Shown: piece after piece, positions 50,838-59,206 of the stretch
How positions within the stretch are numbered: the stretch's first letter is position 1
How the letters are laid out: each line of letters begins with the position of its first letter
DNA from: Chloroflexota bacterium
GTDB taxonomy: Bacteria > Chloroflexota > Chloroflexia > Chloroheliales > Chloroheliaceae
Reading direction: 5' to 3'
DNA length: 64,000 bases
NCBI GenBank assembly: GCA_028287745.1
Contig: JAQBPB010000133.1
Coordinates: forward strand, 1-64,000
Notes under the pieces: model-generated
The model's database searches: none
What the model saw: only the letters and a program-made list of their open reading frames with translations
Told to the model about the DNA's origin: nothing
Position numbers and translations under genes: made by a program

Positions 50838-50957
50838 GGCGTATAACGTTCGCCGTAGAACGGGTAACGTAATACGGGACTCCGGTCTTACACAGGCCGG
50901 TCTTTATGCACAACGTTAACCGTTCCACACCCGGCATTACGTACCCGTTTAACGTGG
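50838..50957 (-). other. structured spacer between sufD and sufS
   Basis: The sufD-sufS gap folds into a long stem: AACGGGT (50859-50865) and ACGTAAT (50867-50873), one bulged base between them, pair with ATTACGT (50936-50942) and ACCCGTT (50943-50949). An inner hairpin has CCGG/CCGG pairs around 50880-50902. No ORF fits. It could be an RNA stability or processing element. Confidence 0.55.
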
Positions 50958-52274
50958 TTAATCCAGCTTCACCAGAATAGATTCGCGCAAACGTTCCTGG
51001 ACACTCTCCAGGGGAATACGCTGGATACCTTCTTCAAAGAAACCGGCCACAATCATTTCTTCAGCTTCGCTGTGGGACAACCCCCGGCTCTGCAGGTAGA
51101 AAATCTGGTCCTTGTCAATCATACCGGTCGTCGCGCCGTGCGCGCACCGCACATCGTTGGCATCAACATCCAGGAAGGGCAGAATATCGGCTTTGCTGGC
51201 GTCATTCAGGTACAGAGTATGCACCTGCAAAAAGCTATCGGTAAACTGGGCCTTTTTGAGGGTCCGAATGCCGCCCCGGAAACCGAGTTGAGCATCATCG
51301 TTCAAGACCTCTTTAAAGACAGTGTTAGCCGTGGTATGCGGCACCGTGTGCAACTGCCGGAACTGAGTGTCGAAATGCTGCTTGTGGATTGGGAAAGCCA
51401 GGCCGGTTGTTTCGGCGTGAGCGCCCTCACCTTCCAGGACCGACTCAAGAGTCAGGCGAGAGTCATCACCGCCCAGGGTCGCGATAATCCAGCGCTGAAC
51501 GCCGTACTTGCCAACCATAGAGCGTTTCACCGCCAGGCTGGTAACATTTTCGCCATATTCCTGCGGGTTGTAATATTCCACGTTGGCGCTTTCACCGACG
51601 AAGATTTCGGTCACACCGCTATCTAGAACAGACGGGTCACCGGCATGGCCGTTCGAACGATGTTCCTCGATTAGCCTGACTTTAGAATTTGCTTCCGCCA
51701 CAATCAGGGTATGCGTAAACATAGCGGCCTGGGACTGGTCGGTGTAAAAAATACTCCGGAAAGGCTGGTCGACCACTACCCCTTTGGGAACGTACAGGAA
51801 AACCCCGGCGCTCCAGAAAGCAGCATGGGCGGCGGTGAAGCGGTCTTCGTCCACCGGCACGCAGCGGGTCATGAAATACTCCCGGACAATTTCGGGATGG
51901 GTCTTGACCGCGTCGGCCAGGCTACTCAAGACCACGCCTTTAGCTCGCGCTTCTTCCGAAAGTTCCACCCGGACCGTCTCGCTATTGTGCTGGACGATTA
52001 AACCGGCCGGGGCGTCATTCGGGTTATCCAGACCCAGGTCGGCCGGGAGTTCACCCTGCCCGGCGGGCGTGAAAGGTGCCAGTTCATCAAAATTAAGCGG
52101 CTTGAGAGTGCCGTTCCACCAGCCGCGAATACCGCGGGTCCAATCGGGCGTGGGCAGGCTTAAGAAAGCATCCCAACCGGCCCGGCGCTTCTCGCGCAGC
52201 CATTCCGGCTCGTTTTGGTTCTCCGAAAGCTTTTGAGCCGCTTCCCAGGAAAAACCTTGGACTAGACTAGGCAT
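50958..52274 (-). CDS. sufD: Fe-S cluster assembly protein SufD
   Basis: 438 residues. SufD is the SufB paralogue of the SufBCD complex and is needed for iron entry. Core signatures: FVGESANVEYYNPQEYGENVTSLAVKRSMVG, AHAETTGLAFPIHKQHFDTQFRQLHTVPHTTANTVFKEVLND, and the C-terminal CAHGATTGMIDKDQIFYLQSRGLSHSEAEEMIVAGFFEE with the conserved His. The ATG overlaps the sufC stop (TAATG), so translation is coupled. Confidence 0.96.
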   Translation of the reverse strand: MPSLVQGFSWEAAQKLSENQNEPEWLREKRRAGWDAFLSLPTPDWTRGIRGWWNGTLKPLNFDELAPFTPAGQGELPADLGLDNPNDAPAGLIVQHNSETVRVELSEEARAKGVVLSSLADAVKTHPEIVREYFMTRCVPVDEDRFTAAHAAFWSAGVFLYVPKGVVVDQPFRSIFYTDQSQAAMFTHTLIVAEANSKVRLIEEHRSNGHAGDPSVLDSGVTEIFVGESANVEYYNPQEYGENVTSLAVKRSMVGKYGVQRWIIATLGGDDSRLTLESVLEGEGAHAETTGLAFPIHKQHFDTQFRQLHTVPHTTANTVFKEVLNDDAQLGFRGGIRTLKKAQFTDSFLQVHTLYLNDASKADILPFLDVDANDVRCAHGATTGMIDKDQIFYLQSRGLSHSEAEEMIVAGFFEEGIQRIPLESVQERLRESILVKLD

Positions 52275-53191
52275 TAAACTCCAACCTCCTCGCGGGTTTC
52301 TTCCTGAGTCGGCTGAATGCCCAACTCATCCCGGATCCAGCCGTAACCTTTTTCTTCGATCTGGCGAGAAAGTTCCGGTCCGCCTTCTTTTACAATCTTA
52401 CCCTGCATAAGGACGTGGACGTAATCGACATCCAGGAAGCTTAGGATACGCTGCTGGTGGGTAATGACTACGATAGCCATTTCTTTACCACGCAGGGCGT
52501 TAACGCCTTCGCCCACGATGCGAATAGCATCAATGTCAAGGCCGGAGTCCGGCTCGTCCAGGAAGGCCATCCGGGGTTCCAGGACTGCCATCTGCAATAC
52601 TTCCAGGCGTTTCTTTTCACCACCGCTAAACCCGTCATTCAGGTAGCGTTTGGTAAATTTCTCATCCATTTTAAGCAGGTTTAATTTTTCTTTCAGGATA
52701 GAGCGGAATTCTTTGGGTGAGATAAGGGTCTGCCGTTTTTTGCGGTCAATCAACAACCCATCACCGCCAACCGAAGCCTTTTTGGTTTCGTAAACCGGCC
52801 GGTCGCCCACGACATCCAGGTTCTGGGGGCGCACTTCGGGAGCAACATCGCCTTTGCGGCGGTTGGTCAAAGCGGTACGCAAGAAGTTAGTAACGGTTAC
52901 ACCGGGAACAGCCAGCGGGTTCTGGAAGGCCAGGAAGATGCCCCGGCGAGCGCGGCGGTCGGGTGAAAGGTTATTGATAACTTCGCCCTGGTAAACAAGC
53001 TCACCACTCGTAATCTTGTAGCGGGGGTGACCCATCAAGGCATTACTAAGGGTAGATTTGCCACTACCGTTCGGTCCCATGATAACGTGGACTTCACCGG
53101 GTTTGATATGCAGGTTAATGCCGTGCAGGATTTCTTTGTCCTCTACATTTACATGTAAGTCACGGATAATAAGCTCATTATTATCGGCCAT
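52274..53191 (-). CDS. sufC: Fe-S assembly ATPase SufC, with insertion
   Basis: 305 residues, longer than the usual ~250. ABC-type ATPase energising SufBCD. Walker A GPNGSGKST (39-47), Q-loop Gln90 (AFQNPLAVPGV), signature FSGGE (188-192), Walker B plus D-loop FLDEPDSGLD (210-219), switch His in VITHQQRIL. About 45 extra residues (~110-157, between TALTNRRKGD and SPKEFRSILKEK) are absent from E. coli or Bacillus SufC, with a polar, Lys/Arg/Gly-rich make-up. This follows the Rrf2 regulator gene by 119 bp and overlaps sufD by one base. Confidence 0.96.
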   Translation of the reverse strand: MADNNELIIRDLHVNVEDKEILHGINLHIKPGEVHVIMGPNGSGKSTLSNALMGHPRYKITSGELVYQGEVINNLSPDRRARRGIFLAFQNPLAVPGVTVTNFLRTALTNRRKGDVAPEVRPQNLDVVGDRPVYETKKASVGGDGLLIDRKKRQTLISPKEFRSILKEKLNLLKMDEKFTKRYLNDGFSGGEKKRLEVLQMAVLEPRMAFLDEPDSGLDIDAIRIVGEGVNALRGKEMAIVVITHQQRILSFLDVDYVHVLMQGKIVKEGGPELSRQIEEKGYGWIRDELGIQPTQEETREEVGV

Positions 53192-53310
53192 TCTTCTTAT
53201 TGTCTCCTCTAAAAATAATATCGGATGGCTGGCTTTTCCAGTCCATCATCGCTCAAAACACATACCAATTCGAGAAAGGCAGCGAAGCTTAAAGCAACGT
53301 CATACCCGGT

Positions 53311-53850
53311 TTAGTTCTGGCTAACGGCTCCAACGGTTTCCAGCGGGTCCAAATTCCCGGTGGTCGCGACCAGTTCCAGGTCTTTAAGTGGATTGGCCTG
53401 CGTCAGCGGCAAAATCCGCCGTGATTGTGGTGCCAGGTCGGCCAGAGTAGTCGAGTCCAGGGCCTGGGTAATAGCATCGCGGACGCGGAGCCAGAGTACC
53501 GGTGCGGTACAAACTTCTTCGTGGTTACACGGTTCAACCGTGCCATCCAGGTTCGCACAGGGCATTACGCTCAAAGGCCCCCGGCCGTTTTTGCGTTCTT
53601 CCAGGGCTCGAATCACGCCACCCATATTGATCTGGGAGGGTGGGGCCGCCAGGACATAGCCGCCCTTCGCGCCTCGCTGGCTCTCGATAAAGCCGTGAGT
53701 CCGCAGGGCCGGAACAATTTGTTCCAGGTACGCTACCGAAAGGCCCAGGTGCGTTGCTATATCCGTTAAAGATAGCGGTCCATTGCCGTAATGACGCGCC
53801 AGGTCGGTTAGCATCATTACTCCGTATTCAGACCGTGTTGAAAAAATCAT
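53311..53850 (-). CDS. Rrf2-family Fe-S-sensing regulator (IscR/SufR-like)
   Basis: 179 residues. Winged-helix DNA-binding domain at 1-65 (RSEYGVMMLTDLARHYGNGPLSLTDIATHLGLSVAYLEQIVPALRTHGFIESQRGAKGGYVLA). Three cysteines suited to bind an Fe-S cluster: Cys98-x9-Cys108-x5-Cys114. The spacing differs from IscR (C-x5-C-x7-H), so it is a distinct subtype. It is the first gene of the suf operon and probably represses it when it holds a cluster. An operator-like palindrome sits over the start of transcription. Confidence 0.93.
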   Translation of the reverse strand: MIFSTRSEYGVMMLTDLARHYGNGPLSLTDIATHLGLSVAYLEQIVPALRTHGFIESQRGAKGGYVLAAPPSQINMGGVIRALEERKNGRGPLSVMPCANLDGTVEPCNHEEVCTAPVLWLRVRDAITQALDSTTLADLAPQSRRILPLTQANPLKDLELVATTGNLDPLETVGAVSQN

Positions 53851-53881
53851 CCTTGCTACCCCAATTACTCTAAAATCGAAT

Positions 53882-53928
53882 TCCTACTTAATTACTAGGA
53901 TTTTATTACTTATAGGGAAAAAAGTCAA
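53882..53928 (-). promoter_or_regulatory. suf operon promoter with Rrf2 operator-like palindrome
   Basis: Minus strand: -35 TTGACT (53923-53928), 17-nt spacer, -10 TAAAAT (53900-53905). Immediately downstream the palindrome TCCTACTTAATTACTAGGA (53882-53900) covers the expected transcription start, a repressor position. Start of transcription would be near 53893, ~43 nt before the regulator's ATG. Confidence 0.75.
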
Positions 53929-53932
53929 GATA

Positions 53933-53957
53933 AATCCCGACTATTTTAATCGGGATT
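53933..53957 (-). terminator. hairpin after the small hydrophilic protein gene
   Basis: An 8-bp stem AATCCCGA/TCGGGATT with a 9-nt loop lies 36 nt past the stop of the gene at 53993 and just upstream of the suf promoter. The T-tract is poor, so it may instead be a second operator. Confidence 0.4.
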
Positions 53958-53992
53958 ATTTATGGATTACCTAAATTTTTCAAATGGAGCCT

Positions 53993-54229
53993 TTAATCGT
54001 CGCCCCGCTGGTCCTTCCTGGAAGGCGCATGGTGGGTATCGGACTGCCACTCGTTTTTATCATGCTGAGCGGTTTTTCCCGTATCCTTGTGCTCCCTGGC
54101 CTGCCGGGCGTAAGTTTCTTGCTTCTTGGGTGAACCGGTCGTTACAGTGACACTCTTATCCGGGTTGTTCGGCCCTTTGGATACATTATTATCATTATGG
54201 TCGTTCTCGTGCATACCCTGTTTTGCCAT
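53993..54229 (-). CDS. small, very hydrophilic protein
   Basis: 78 residues, start set by AAGGAG 10 nt upstream. Composition is extreme: Lys, Asp, Asn, His, Gln, Thr and Ser dominate, with almost no large hydrophobic residue (VTVTTGSPKKQETYARQAREHKD, AQHDKNEWQSDTHH). Predicted disordered, with no Cys, signal or TM. Such hydrophilin-like proteins often respond to stress or drying, but this is inference. Codon use and a clear ribosome site support it as real. Single gene between the kinase gene and the suf operon. Confidence 0.75.
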   Translation of the reverse strand: MAKQGMHENDHNDNNVSKGPNNPDKSVTVTTGSPKKQETYARQAREHKDTGKTAQHDKNEWQSDTHHAPSRKDQRGDD

Positions 54230-54332
54230 TGTGTTAAATCTCCTTTCCTGTTACCAGTTAGTATTTAACCGACTATTTAGTACAGGGCAAAATATATGCC
54301 AGTAATGGAAGGGAAAGGATTTAAAGAGGGGT

Positions 54333-56918
54333 TTATTTCTTGAAAAAGACAGCCGGGGCGTAGTTATTATACGGCGCTTCCTGGCCGCTTTGTTTATGTT
54401 CAAAGAACAGCCGTTGGTCGGCTTTGGTCGTATCCGCGACCGGGTTCATTGAATAAATCCTGGCCCATTCGGCGGCGCCCCGGTCGCTATTGAAGAAAAT
54501 TCGCGAGCCATAGGGAGTACTGCTGTCGGGCACCCAGACCGGGTGGCTGTTGCGGCCGGTGTTGCCGACCAGGCGCTGCGAACCGCTGCCGTCTACATTG
54601 ATCATATAAATATCGAGCGGCAGCCGTTCGTTTATTTTGGGGTTGTTATCGTTGGTACTATAAACAAGCTGCGTACCGTCAGGTGAAAAATTCGGCCACA
54701 TGGCGTTTTCGCCAGTCTTATCGGTCAGCTTAACCGGAACAGCCTTTGGATTGGTCAGGTCGAGGGTAAAAATCTGGTAAAGTTTCTGGTCATCCTCCAT
54801 CGCAAAAGCTATCTTCTTGTCATCGTAAGAAAAAGCCGGGCCGCGTTTAGGCTTGCCGTCGGTTGAAGTCAGCTTGATGGGGGCCTGGGCCGGATTCTGG
54901 TCAGCTGAAACCATGTAAATTTCATTCTGTTTAACATCCACATAGACCAGCCTCATAGAAGTATGGGCAAATTCGGGGTTCATACCACCGGACAGCAGCC
55001 GGTTCTGGTTATTACCATCCGGGGCCATCTCCCAGATTTCAATCGCGCCGCTGGCAAGCTCGCGCTGGAAGGCAATTTTACTGCCATCCGGGGCCCAGGT
55101 GGGCAGCGAATCTTTGCCGGACAGGGTTAGCTGGCGGATGGCCCGGGTCTGTGTGTCATAAGAATAAATGTTATAGGTGCCTTCGCTGTTATATTCCGAG
55201 GTAAAAAGGATTACCGCGTTGCGCCCGGCGGGGGGGGTGGTCTGGGCAGATGCTGTCTTTACCGGGACTGTCCCGGCCTGCGCCGAGGAAGCAGCGGTAG
55301 GATTGGCAATCCCGGTCGGGGCGGTTGTCGTTACGGGTGAAGCCGACCCGGTTTCTGCGGCTATTGTGGTAACAGCCGGGACCGGACTGCCGCCCAGCGC
55401 CAGACCGCCAGCCAGGCTAAACGCCAGCAGGGCCAGGGCAATGATTAGGATCAATGGGATAGCCAGAAACCACCACTTAAACCCGGTCCGCCGGGTACTT
55501 GCCGGGACATTCTCATGCGGGCCGGCAGGCGGAGCCGGGCCAGGGCCGCCACTTTTCTTTGGGGCAGCGGCCGGTGGGACCGCTCGCTTTTTGGCCGCTT
55601 TTTTTACCGGCGAAACTTTGCCTTTAACCGCTTGCGGTACCGGGCTGGAATTGCGGGTGTCCGGCTCCTGGAATTGCATGGGAATGTAAGCCCGGGAAAT
55701 TTTCCCCGAAACGGGGGCCGGAAATTCCGGTTCCGTAACAGCCGCCGGGCCGGGGTGAGAGGTGTCACCAGGGTGCCGGTTCAGTACATTAAAGGGCAGC
55801 GGCTCATTCTCAAACCGCTGCAACTCTTGCAAGCTTAAAGGAGCAGTCTGTTCGAGATAAAACAGGTTTACCGGGTTTCCAGTCTTTAGCTGCGAAGGCG
55901 TAATTACCGGCAGGCTGCTCAAAGAAGCCTGGCCGGGAAGCACTGCCGGGTCACCCTCCAGCGAATTCCAGGTAGTATTACCAACCGGCCCGGCCAGTCC
56001 TTTTAAAGCATCCAGGGTATCGCGGCGAGCAAAATCGGACACCGCCGCCTTGAAGGCCAGGGCCATTTCCCCGACGGTCTGGAAGCGGGCCTCCGGCCTT
56101 TTCGCCAGGGCCTGGACCACGACATTCTCGATAACCGGGTCGTAATTTACATTCCAGGTCTTAAGCGGCGGGACCTGGTCATACAGGTGCTTGAACCCGA
56201 TGCCCTCGCCTTTGAACGGCACCTCGCCGGTCAGCATCTGGTAAAGCACAATACCCAGCGAATATATATCGCTGCGCTGGTCAGCTTTATCCAGGAATTG
56301 TTCAGGGGCCATATAAAGCGGAGTGCCCATAATCGTCCCGGTCCTGGCCGGGTTGGCATTACTCAGGGCCCTGGCGATGCCAAAGTCCGAAAGGACCAGG
56401 TTATCCCCGGCGTGGTGAATTAAGACATTCGAAGGTTTAATATCGCGGTGAACTATGTTTCGGGAATGGGCGTAACCCAACCCGGCTGCAATCTGGGTCA
56501 GGTAATCAGCTATCTGGGTGAAGGTTAGCGGTCCCTGGTTGAGCCGGTCCTTGAGAGTGCCGCCGCCGTAATAACTCATCACCAGGTAAACCCGGTCTTC
56601 TTCCTGGCCGTAATCGTAAGCGCGCAGAATATTGGGGTGGTTGAAGTCGCGCATAAGTTCACTCTCGCGCTGGAAGCGGTCCAGGAAGGTTTCTTCACTG
56701 GCGAGGTCAAGCGAGAGTACTTTAATGGCAACATCGCGGTCGTTAAGGGTATCGTAAGCGTGAAAGACCTGGGACATCCCGCCTTTTCCGGCCAGGTTAA
56801 TAATCCGGTAGCGGCCGTTACCCAGCGTTTTAAGGTCGCGCAAATAACTACGGCCCAGGCCAGGATTGGCCGCACCCGGAGTTAACCCGCTTGAACCTGT
56901 CTCAGCTTGCCACGACAT
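54333..56918 (-). CDS. membrane Ser/Thr protein kinase with TolB-like propeller
   Basis: 861 residues. Hanks-type kinase (~36-300): Gly loop AGKGGMSQVFHAYD, Lys in VAIKVL, catalytic HRDIKPSNVL, DFGIA, APEQF and SDIYSLGIVLYQMLTGEVPF, all intact. A long Pro/Thr/Ala-rich juxtamembrane linker (~310-475) includes KKAAKKRAVPPAAAPKK before a TM helix (~477-505, FKWWFLAIPLILIIALALLAFSLAGGLAL). The extracytoplasmic part (~570-861) is a WD40/TolB-like propeller of PD40 repeats (PTWAPDGSKIAFQRELASG, FSPDGTQLVYSTND, AFSYDDKKIAFAMEDD). It likely senses an external ligand and phosphorylates cytosolic targets. Isolated gene; no cognate phosphatase adjacent. Confidence 0.94.
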   Translation of the reverse strand: MSWQAETGSSGLTPGAANPGLGRSYLRDLKTLGNGRYRIINLAGKGGMSQVFHAYDTLNDRDVAIKVLSLDLASEETFLDRFQRESELMRDFNHPNILRAYDYGQEEDRVYLVMSYYGGGTLKDRLNQGPLTFTQIADYLTQIAAGLGYAHSRNIVHRDIKPSNVLIHHAGDNLVLSDFGIARALSNANPARTGTIMGTPLYMAPEQFLDKADQRSDIYSLGIVLYQMLTGEVPFKGEGIGFKHLYDQVPPLKTWNVNYDPVIENVVVQALAKRPEARFQTVGEMALAFKAAVSDFARRDTLDALKGLAGPVGNTTWNSLEGDPAVLPGQASLSSLPVITPSQLKTGNPVNLFYLEQTAPLSLQELQRFENEPLPFNVLNRHPGDTSHPGPAAVTEPEFPAPVSGKISRAYIPMQFQEPDTRNSSPVPQAVKGKVSPVKKAAKKRAVPPAAAPKKSGGPGPAPPAGPHENVPASTRRTGFKWWFLAIPLILIIALALLAFSLAGGLALGGSPVPAVTTIAAETGSASPVTTTAPTGIANPTAASSAQAGTVPVKTASAQTTPPAGRNAVILFTSEYNSEGTYNIYSYDTQTRAIRQLTLSGKDSLPTWAPDGSKIAFQRELASGAIEIWEMAPDGNNQNRLLSGGMNPEFAHTSMRLVYVDVKQNEIYMVSADQNPAQAPIKLTSTDGKPKRGPAFSYDDKKIAFAMEDDQKLYQIFTLDLTNPKAVPVKLTDKTGENAMWPNFSPDGTQLVYSTNDNNPKINERLPLDIYMINVDGSGSQRLVGNTGRNSHPVWVPDSSTPYGSRIFFNSDRGAAEWARIYSMNPVADTTKADQRLFFEHKQSGQEAPYNNYAPAVFFKK

Positions 56919-57098
56919 TTCCTGAAAGTCCCATATAATTTAAAGACACTAACCACCGAAGGAGAAACTGGAAACCCTGGTTTAATCTTAACATAAGGCA
57001 AATTACCGGGCAATAAGTAATTAGTCGTATTGAAAATGGCCCAGGGTCTACCGGTAGGCCCGCCTGTAACTATCGCTGCGAGCCAGGCGTTATTATTG

Positions 57099-57104
57099 TA
57101 TAAT
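57099..57104 (+). promoter_or_regulatory. possible -10 box of alaX
   Basis: A perfect TATAAT, preceded by TTG but without a good -35 at 17 nt. It lies ~75 nt before the alaX ATG at 57180 and favours that start over any further upstream. Confidence 0.35.
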
Positions 57105-57179
57105 GAGGCCGCTAGCCCTTTGTTGCCACTTTTATATTACTTGTACCGTGCAATAAGAAACGGTAGAAAGATAAAGTGC

Positions 57180-57896
57180 ATGACTGAGAAATATTATTAC
57201 ACCGCGCCCTATTCCCGCGATTTCGAGGCCGAAATAGTTGCTTTCGACCCGGCTGCACAGGCTGTAGCCCTTGATAGATCGGCCTTTTTCGCAGGTGGCG
57301 GCGGGCAGCCCTGCGACCTGGGCTGGTTGACCATAGAGGGCGAAGAATATATCGTACAGGAAGTCTATGCCACCGAGGGCCAAATCTGGCACAAACTCGA
57401 CCGGGCGATTCCGGCCGCTTTTACGGGGCGAGGCGCGACCGCCCGGCTGGATTGGGAACGCCGCTATGCCCATATGCGCCATCATACAGCTTTGCACGTG
57501 CTTAACGGCGTGGCCTATAACAACTTCGGTGCGATGGTAACGGGGGCCCAGGTTTATGCCGACCGGGCCAGGATAGATTTTACGATGGACGACCTGGCCC
57601 CCGAGCGCATGGAGCTTCTGGAACGAGAGTCGAACGAAGCAATCACCAGAGCCCTCCGGCTGATACCCCGTGAAGTGACCCAGGCCGAGGCCGCCGAAAT
57701 GCCGGAACTGGTCCGCACGGCTAAAGCAATGCTGCCTCAATCAGCCAGAATCAGGGTCGTGGAAATAGAAGGGCTTGACCGGCAGTTTTGCGGCGGTACT
57801 CATCTGGCAAATACCAGCGAAGTCGGCCGGTTGAAAATTGCCGGGACCCGCAGCAAGGGCAAGATGAATAAACGTATTGAAATTGTGCTGGAATAG
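57180..57896 (+). CDS. AlaX-type alanyl-tRNA editing protein
   Basis: 238 residues from ATG 57180. A free-standing relative of the AlaRS editing domain that hydrolyses mischarged Ser-tRNA-Ala (and Gly-tRNA-Ala). Zinc ligands: His102 and His106 (HHTALH), Cys204 and His208 (CGGTH). The N-terminus YYYTAPYSRDFEAEI and FFAGGGGQPCDLGWL match the AlaX/AlaRS core. A frame extension to 57030 is possible but its 50 residues are not homologous to the family and it would cover the -10 box. It sits 35 nt ahead of an aminotransferase gene, probably one transcript. Confidence 0.93.
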   Translation: MTEKYYYTAPYSRDFEAEIVAFDPAAQAVALDRSAFFAGGGGQPCDLGWLTIEGEEYIVQEVYATEGQIWHKLDRAIPAAFTGRGATARLDWERRYAHMRHHTALHVLNGVAYNNFGAMVTGAQVYADRARIDFTMDDLAPERMELLERESNEAITRALRLIPREVTQAEAAEMPELVRTAKAMLPQSARIRVVEIEGLDRQFCGGTHLANTSEVGRLKIAGTRSKGKMNKRIEIVLE

Positions 57897-57931
57897 TCTG
57901 AAAGACACCGGCCAGGGGAGAAGCTAATTTA

Positions 57932-59095
57932 ATGAGACAATTTGTGGCTGAACGCATGGCAACCGTACCACCATCCGGCATCCGGCGGTTTTTTGATATT
58001 GCGGCGACAATGAAAGATGTTATTTCGCTGGGTGTAGGTGAACCGGACTTCACAACACCTGACAATATCCGCCAGGCTGGTATTAAATCCATCGAACAGG
58101 GAATGACCCGCTACACCTCTAACGCCGGTATCCTGGAACTGCGCGAGTTAGTCGCCCAGCACCTCGAAAGGCTTTATGGGGTAAGTTACGACCCAATAAA
58201 AGAAATCCTGATTACGGTCGGCGTCAGCGAAGGACTCCAGGTGGCCTGCCTGGCAACCCTGAACCCCGGTGACGAAGTAATTATCCCGGAACCCTGCTTT
58301 GTAGCTTACGCGCCTTCGGTTATTTTCGCCGGAGCCACTCCGGTAGTCGTCCCGACCCACCTGGACCAGGAATTTGCCCCGGCTATTGCCGACCTGGAAG
58401 CGGCCATTACGCCCCGCACCCGCGCCATCTTGCTGGGATATCCCAACAACCCGACCGGTGCGGTACTGACCAGGGAACGTAGCCTTGAGATTGCCGCCCT
58501 GGCCGAAAGACACGACCTTTTGATTTACAGTGACGAAATCTACGACCGGTTGGTCTACGGCGTGGAACACATCTCCTTCGCTTCCCTGCCGGGCATGCGC
58601 GACCGCACCATTACCCTGGGCGGCTTCTCCAAAGCTTATGCAATGACCGGCTGGCGCGTGGGTTACCTGTGCGCGAACCAGGACATCAGCGCGGCCTGCA
58701 CCCGCATCCACCAGTACCTGATTATGTCGGCCCCGACCGCCGGGCAGATCGCCAGTATTGAAGCGCTGAAAAACAGCGAAGAGTCGGTCAAGGCGATGGT
58801 AGCCGAATACAACCGCCGCCGCAAGTACCTTGTCAGCGCCTTTAACGAGCTGGGCCTGAATTGCTTTGAACCCAAAGGCGCTTTCTATGCCTTCCCTTCT
58901 ATAAAGTCGGTCGGGATGCACGAAGAAGAGTTCTGCGAAAAACTGCTGGTCGAAGAACATGTAGCGGTCGTCCCCGGCAGCGCCTTTGGTGCCAGCGGCC
59001 AGGGCCATATCCGGGTTTGCTATGCTACCGCCTTCCCGCAAATTGAAGAGGCCGTAACCCGCATAGACCGTTTCGTGAGCAAATACCGCGCCTAA
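57932..59095 (+). CDS. class I/II PLP-dependent aminotransferase (aspartate/aromatic type)
   Basis: 387 residues, fold-type I aminotransferase. PLP lysine in GGFSKAYAMTGWRVGY (near 235), GVGEPDFTTPDNI near 35, NPNNPTGAV (here YPNNPTGAV) near 175, SDEIYDRLVYG near 200, and the substrate-binding Arg in GHIRVCYATA (near 368). The overall sequence is like PatA/AspC-type I-gamma enzymes. Substrate (Asp, aromatic or N-acetyl-diaminopimelate) cannot be told. GGGGAG lies upstream of the start. 35 nt after alaX. Confidence 0.94.
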   Translation: MRQFVAERMATVPPSGIRRFFDIAATMKDVISLGVGEPDFTTPDNIRQAGIKSIEQGMTRYTSNAGILELRELVAQHLERLYGVSYDPIKEILITVGVSEGLQVACLATLNPGDEVIIPEPCFVAYAPSVIFAGATPVVVPTHLDQEFAPAIADLEAAITPRTRAILLGYPNNPTGAVLTRERSLEIAALAERHDLLIYSDEIYDRLVYGVEHISFASLPGMRDRTITLGGFSKAYAMTGWRVGYLCANQDISAACTRIHQYLIMSAPTAGQIASIEALKNSEESVKAMVAEYNRRRKYLVSAFNELGLNCFEPKGAFYAFPSIKSVGMHEEEFCEKLLVEEHVAVVPGSAFGASGQGHIRVCYATAFPQIEEAVTRIDRFVSKYRA

Positions 59096-59160
59096 AGGCT
59101 GAAACCAGAAAGAATACCATTGGGCAACCGGAGAAAGTACAGGCGTACCTTTTAACCCAG

Positions 59161-59183
59161 GCCGTGTTACCGGGTAACACGGC
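59161..59183 (+). other. perfect hairpin before the lipoprotein gene
   Basis: A 10-bp perfect stem GCCGTGTTAC/GTAACACGGC with a CGG loop, 24 nt before the lipoprotein start. No T-run, so a regulator or RNA-stability element is as likely as a terminator. Confidence 0.5.
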
Positions 59184-59206
59184 AATTACTTCAAAGGATG
59201 AGCCGC

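Noticed and set aside
57030..57179. N-terminal extension of alaX to 57030
   Set aside because: Extra 50 residues do not look like AlaX, and the TATAAT at 57099 and family start at 57180 favour the shorter form.
58148..59185. 345-codon minus-strand open frame opposite the aminotransferase
   Set aside because: The plus strand has all PLP aminotransferase motifs; the minus frame is a shadow caused by codon bias (no stop in third-position GC-rich sequence).
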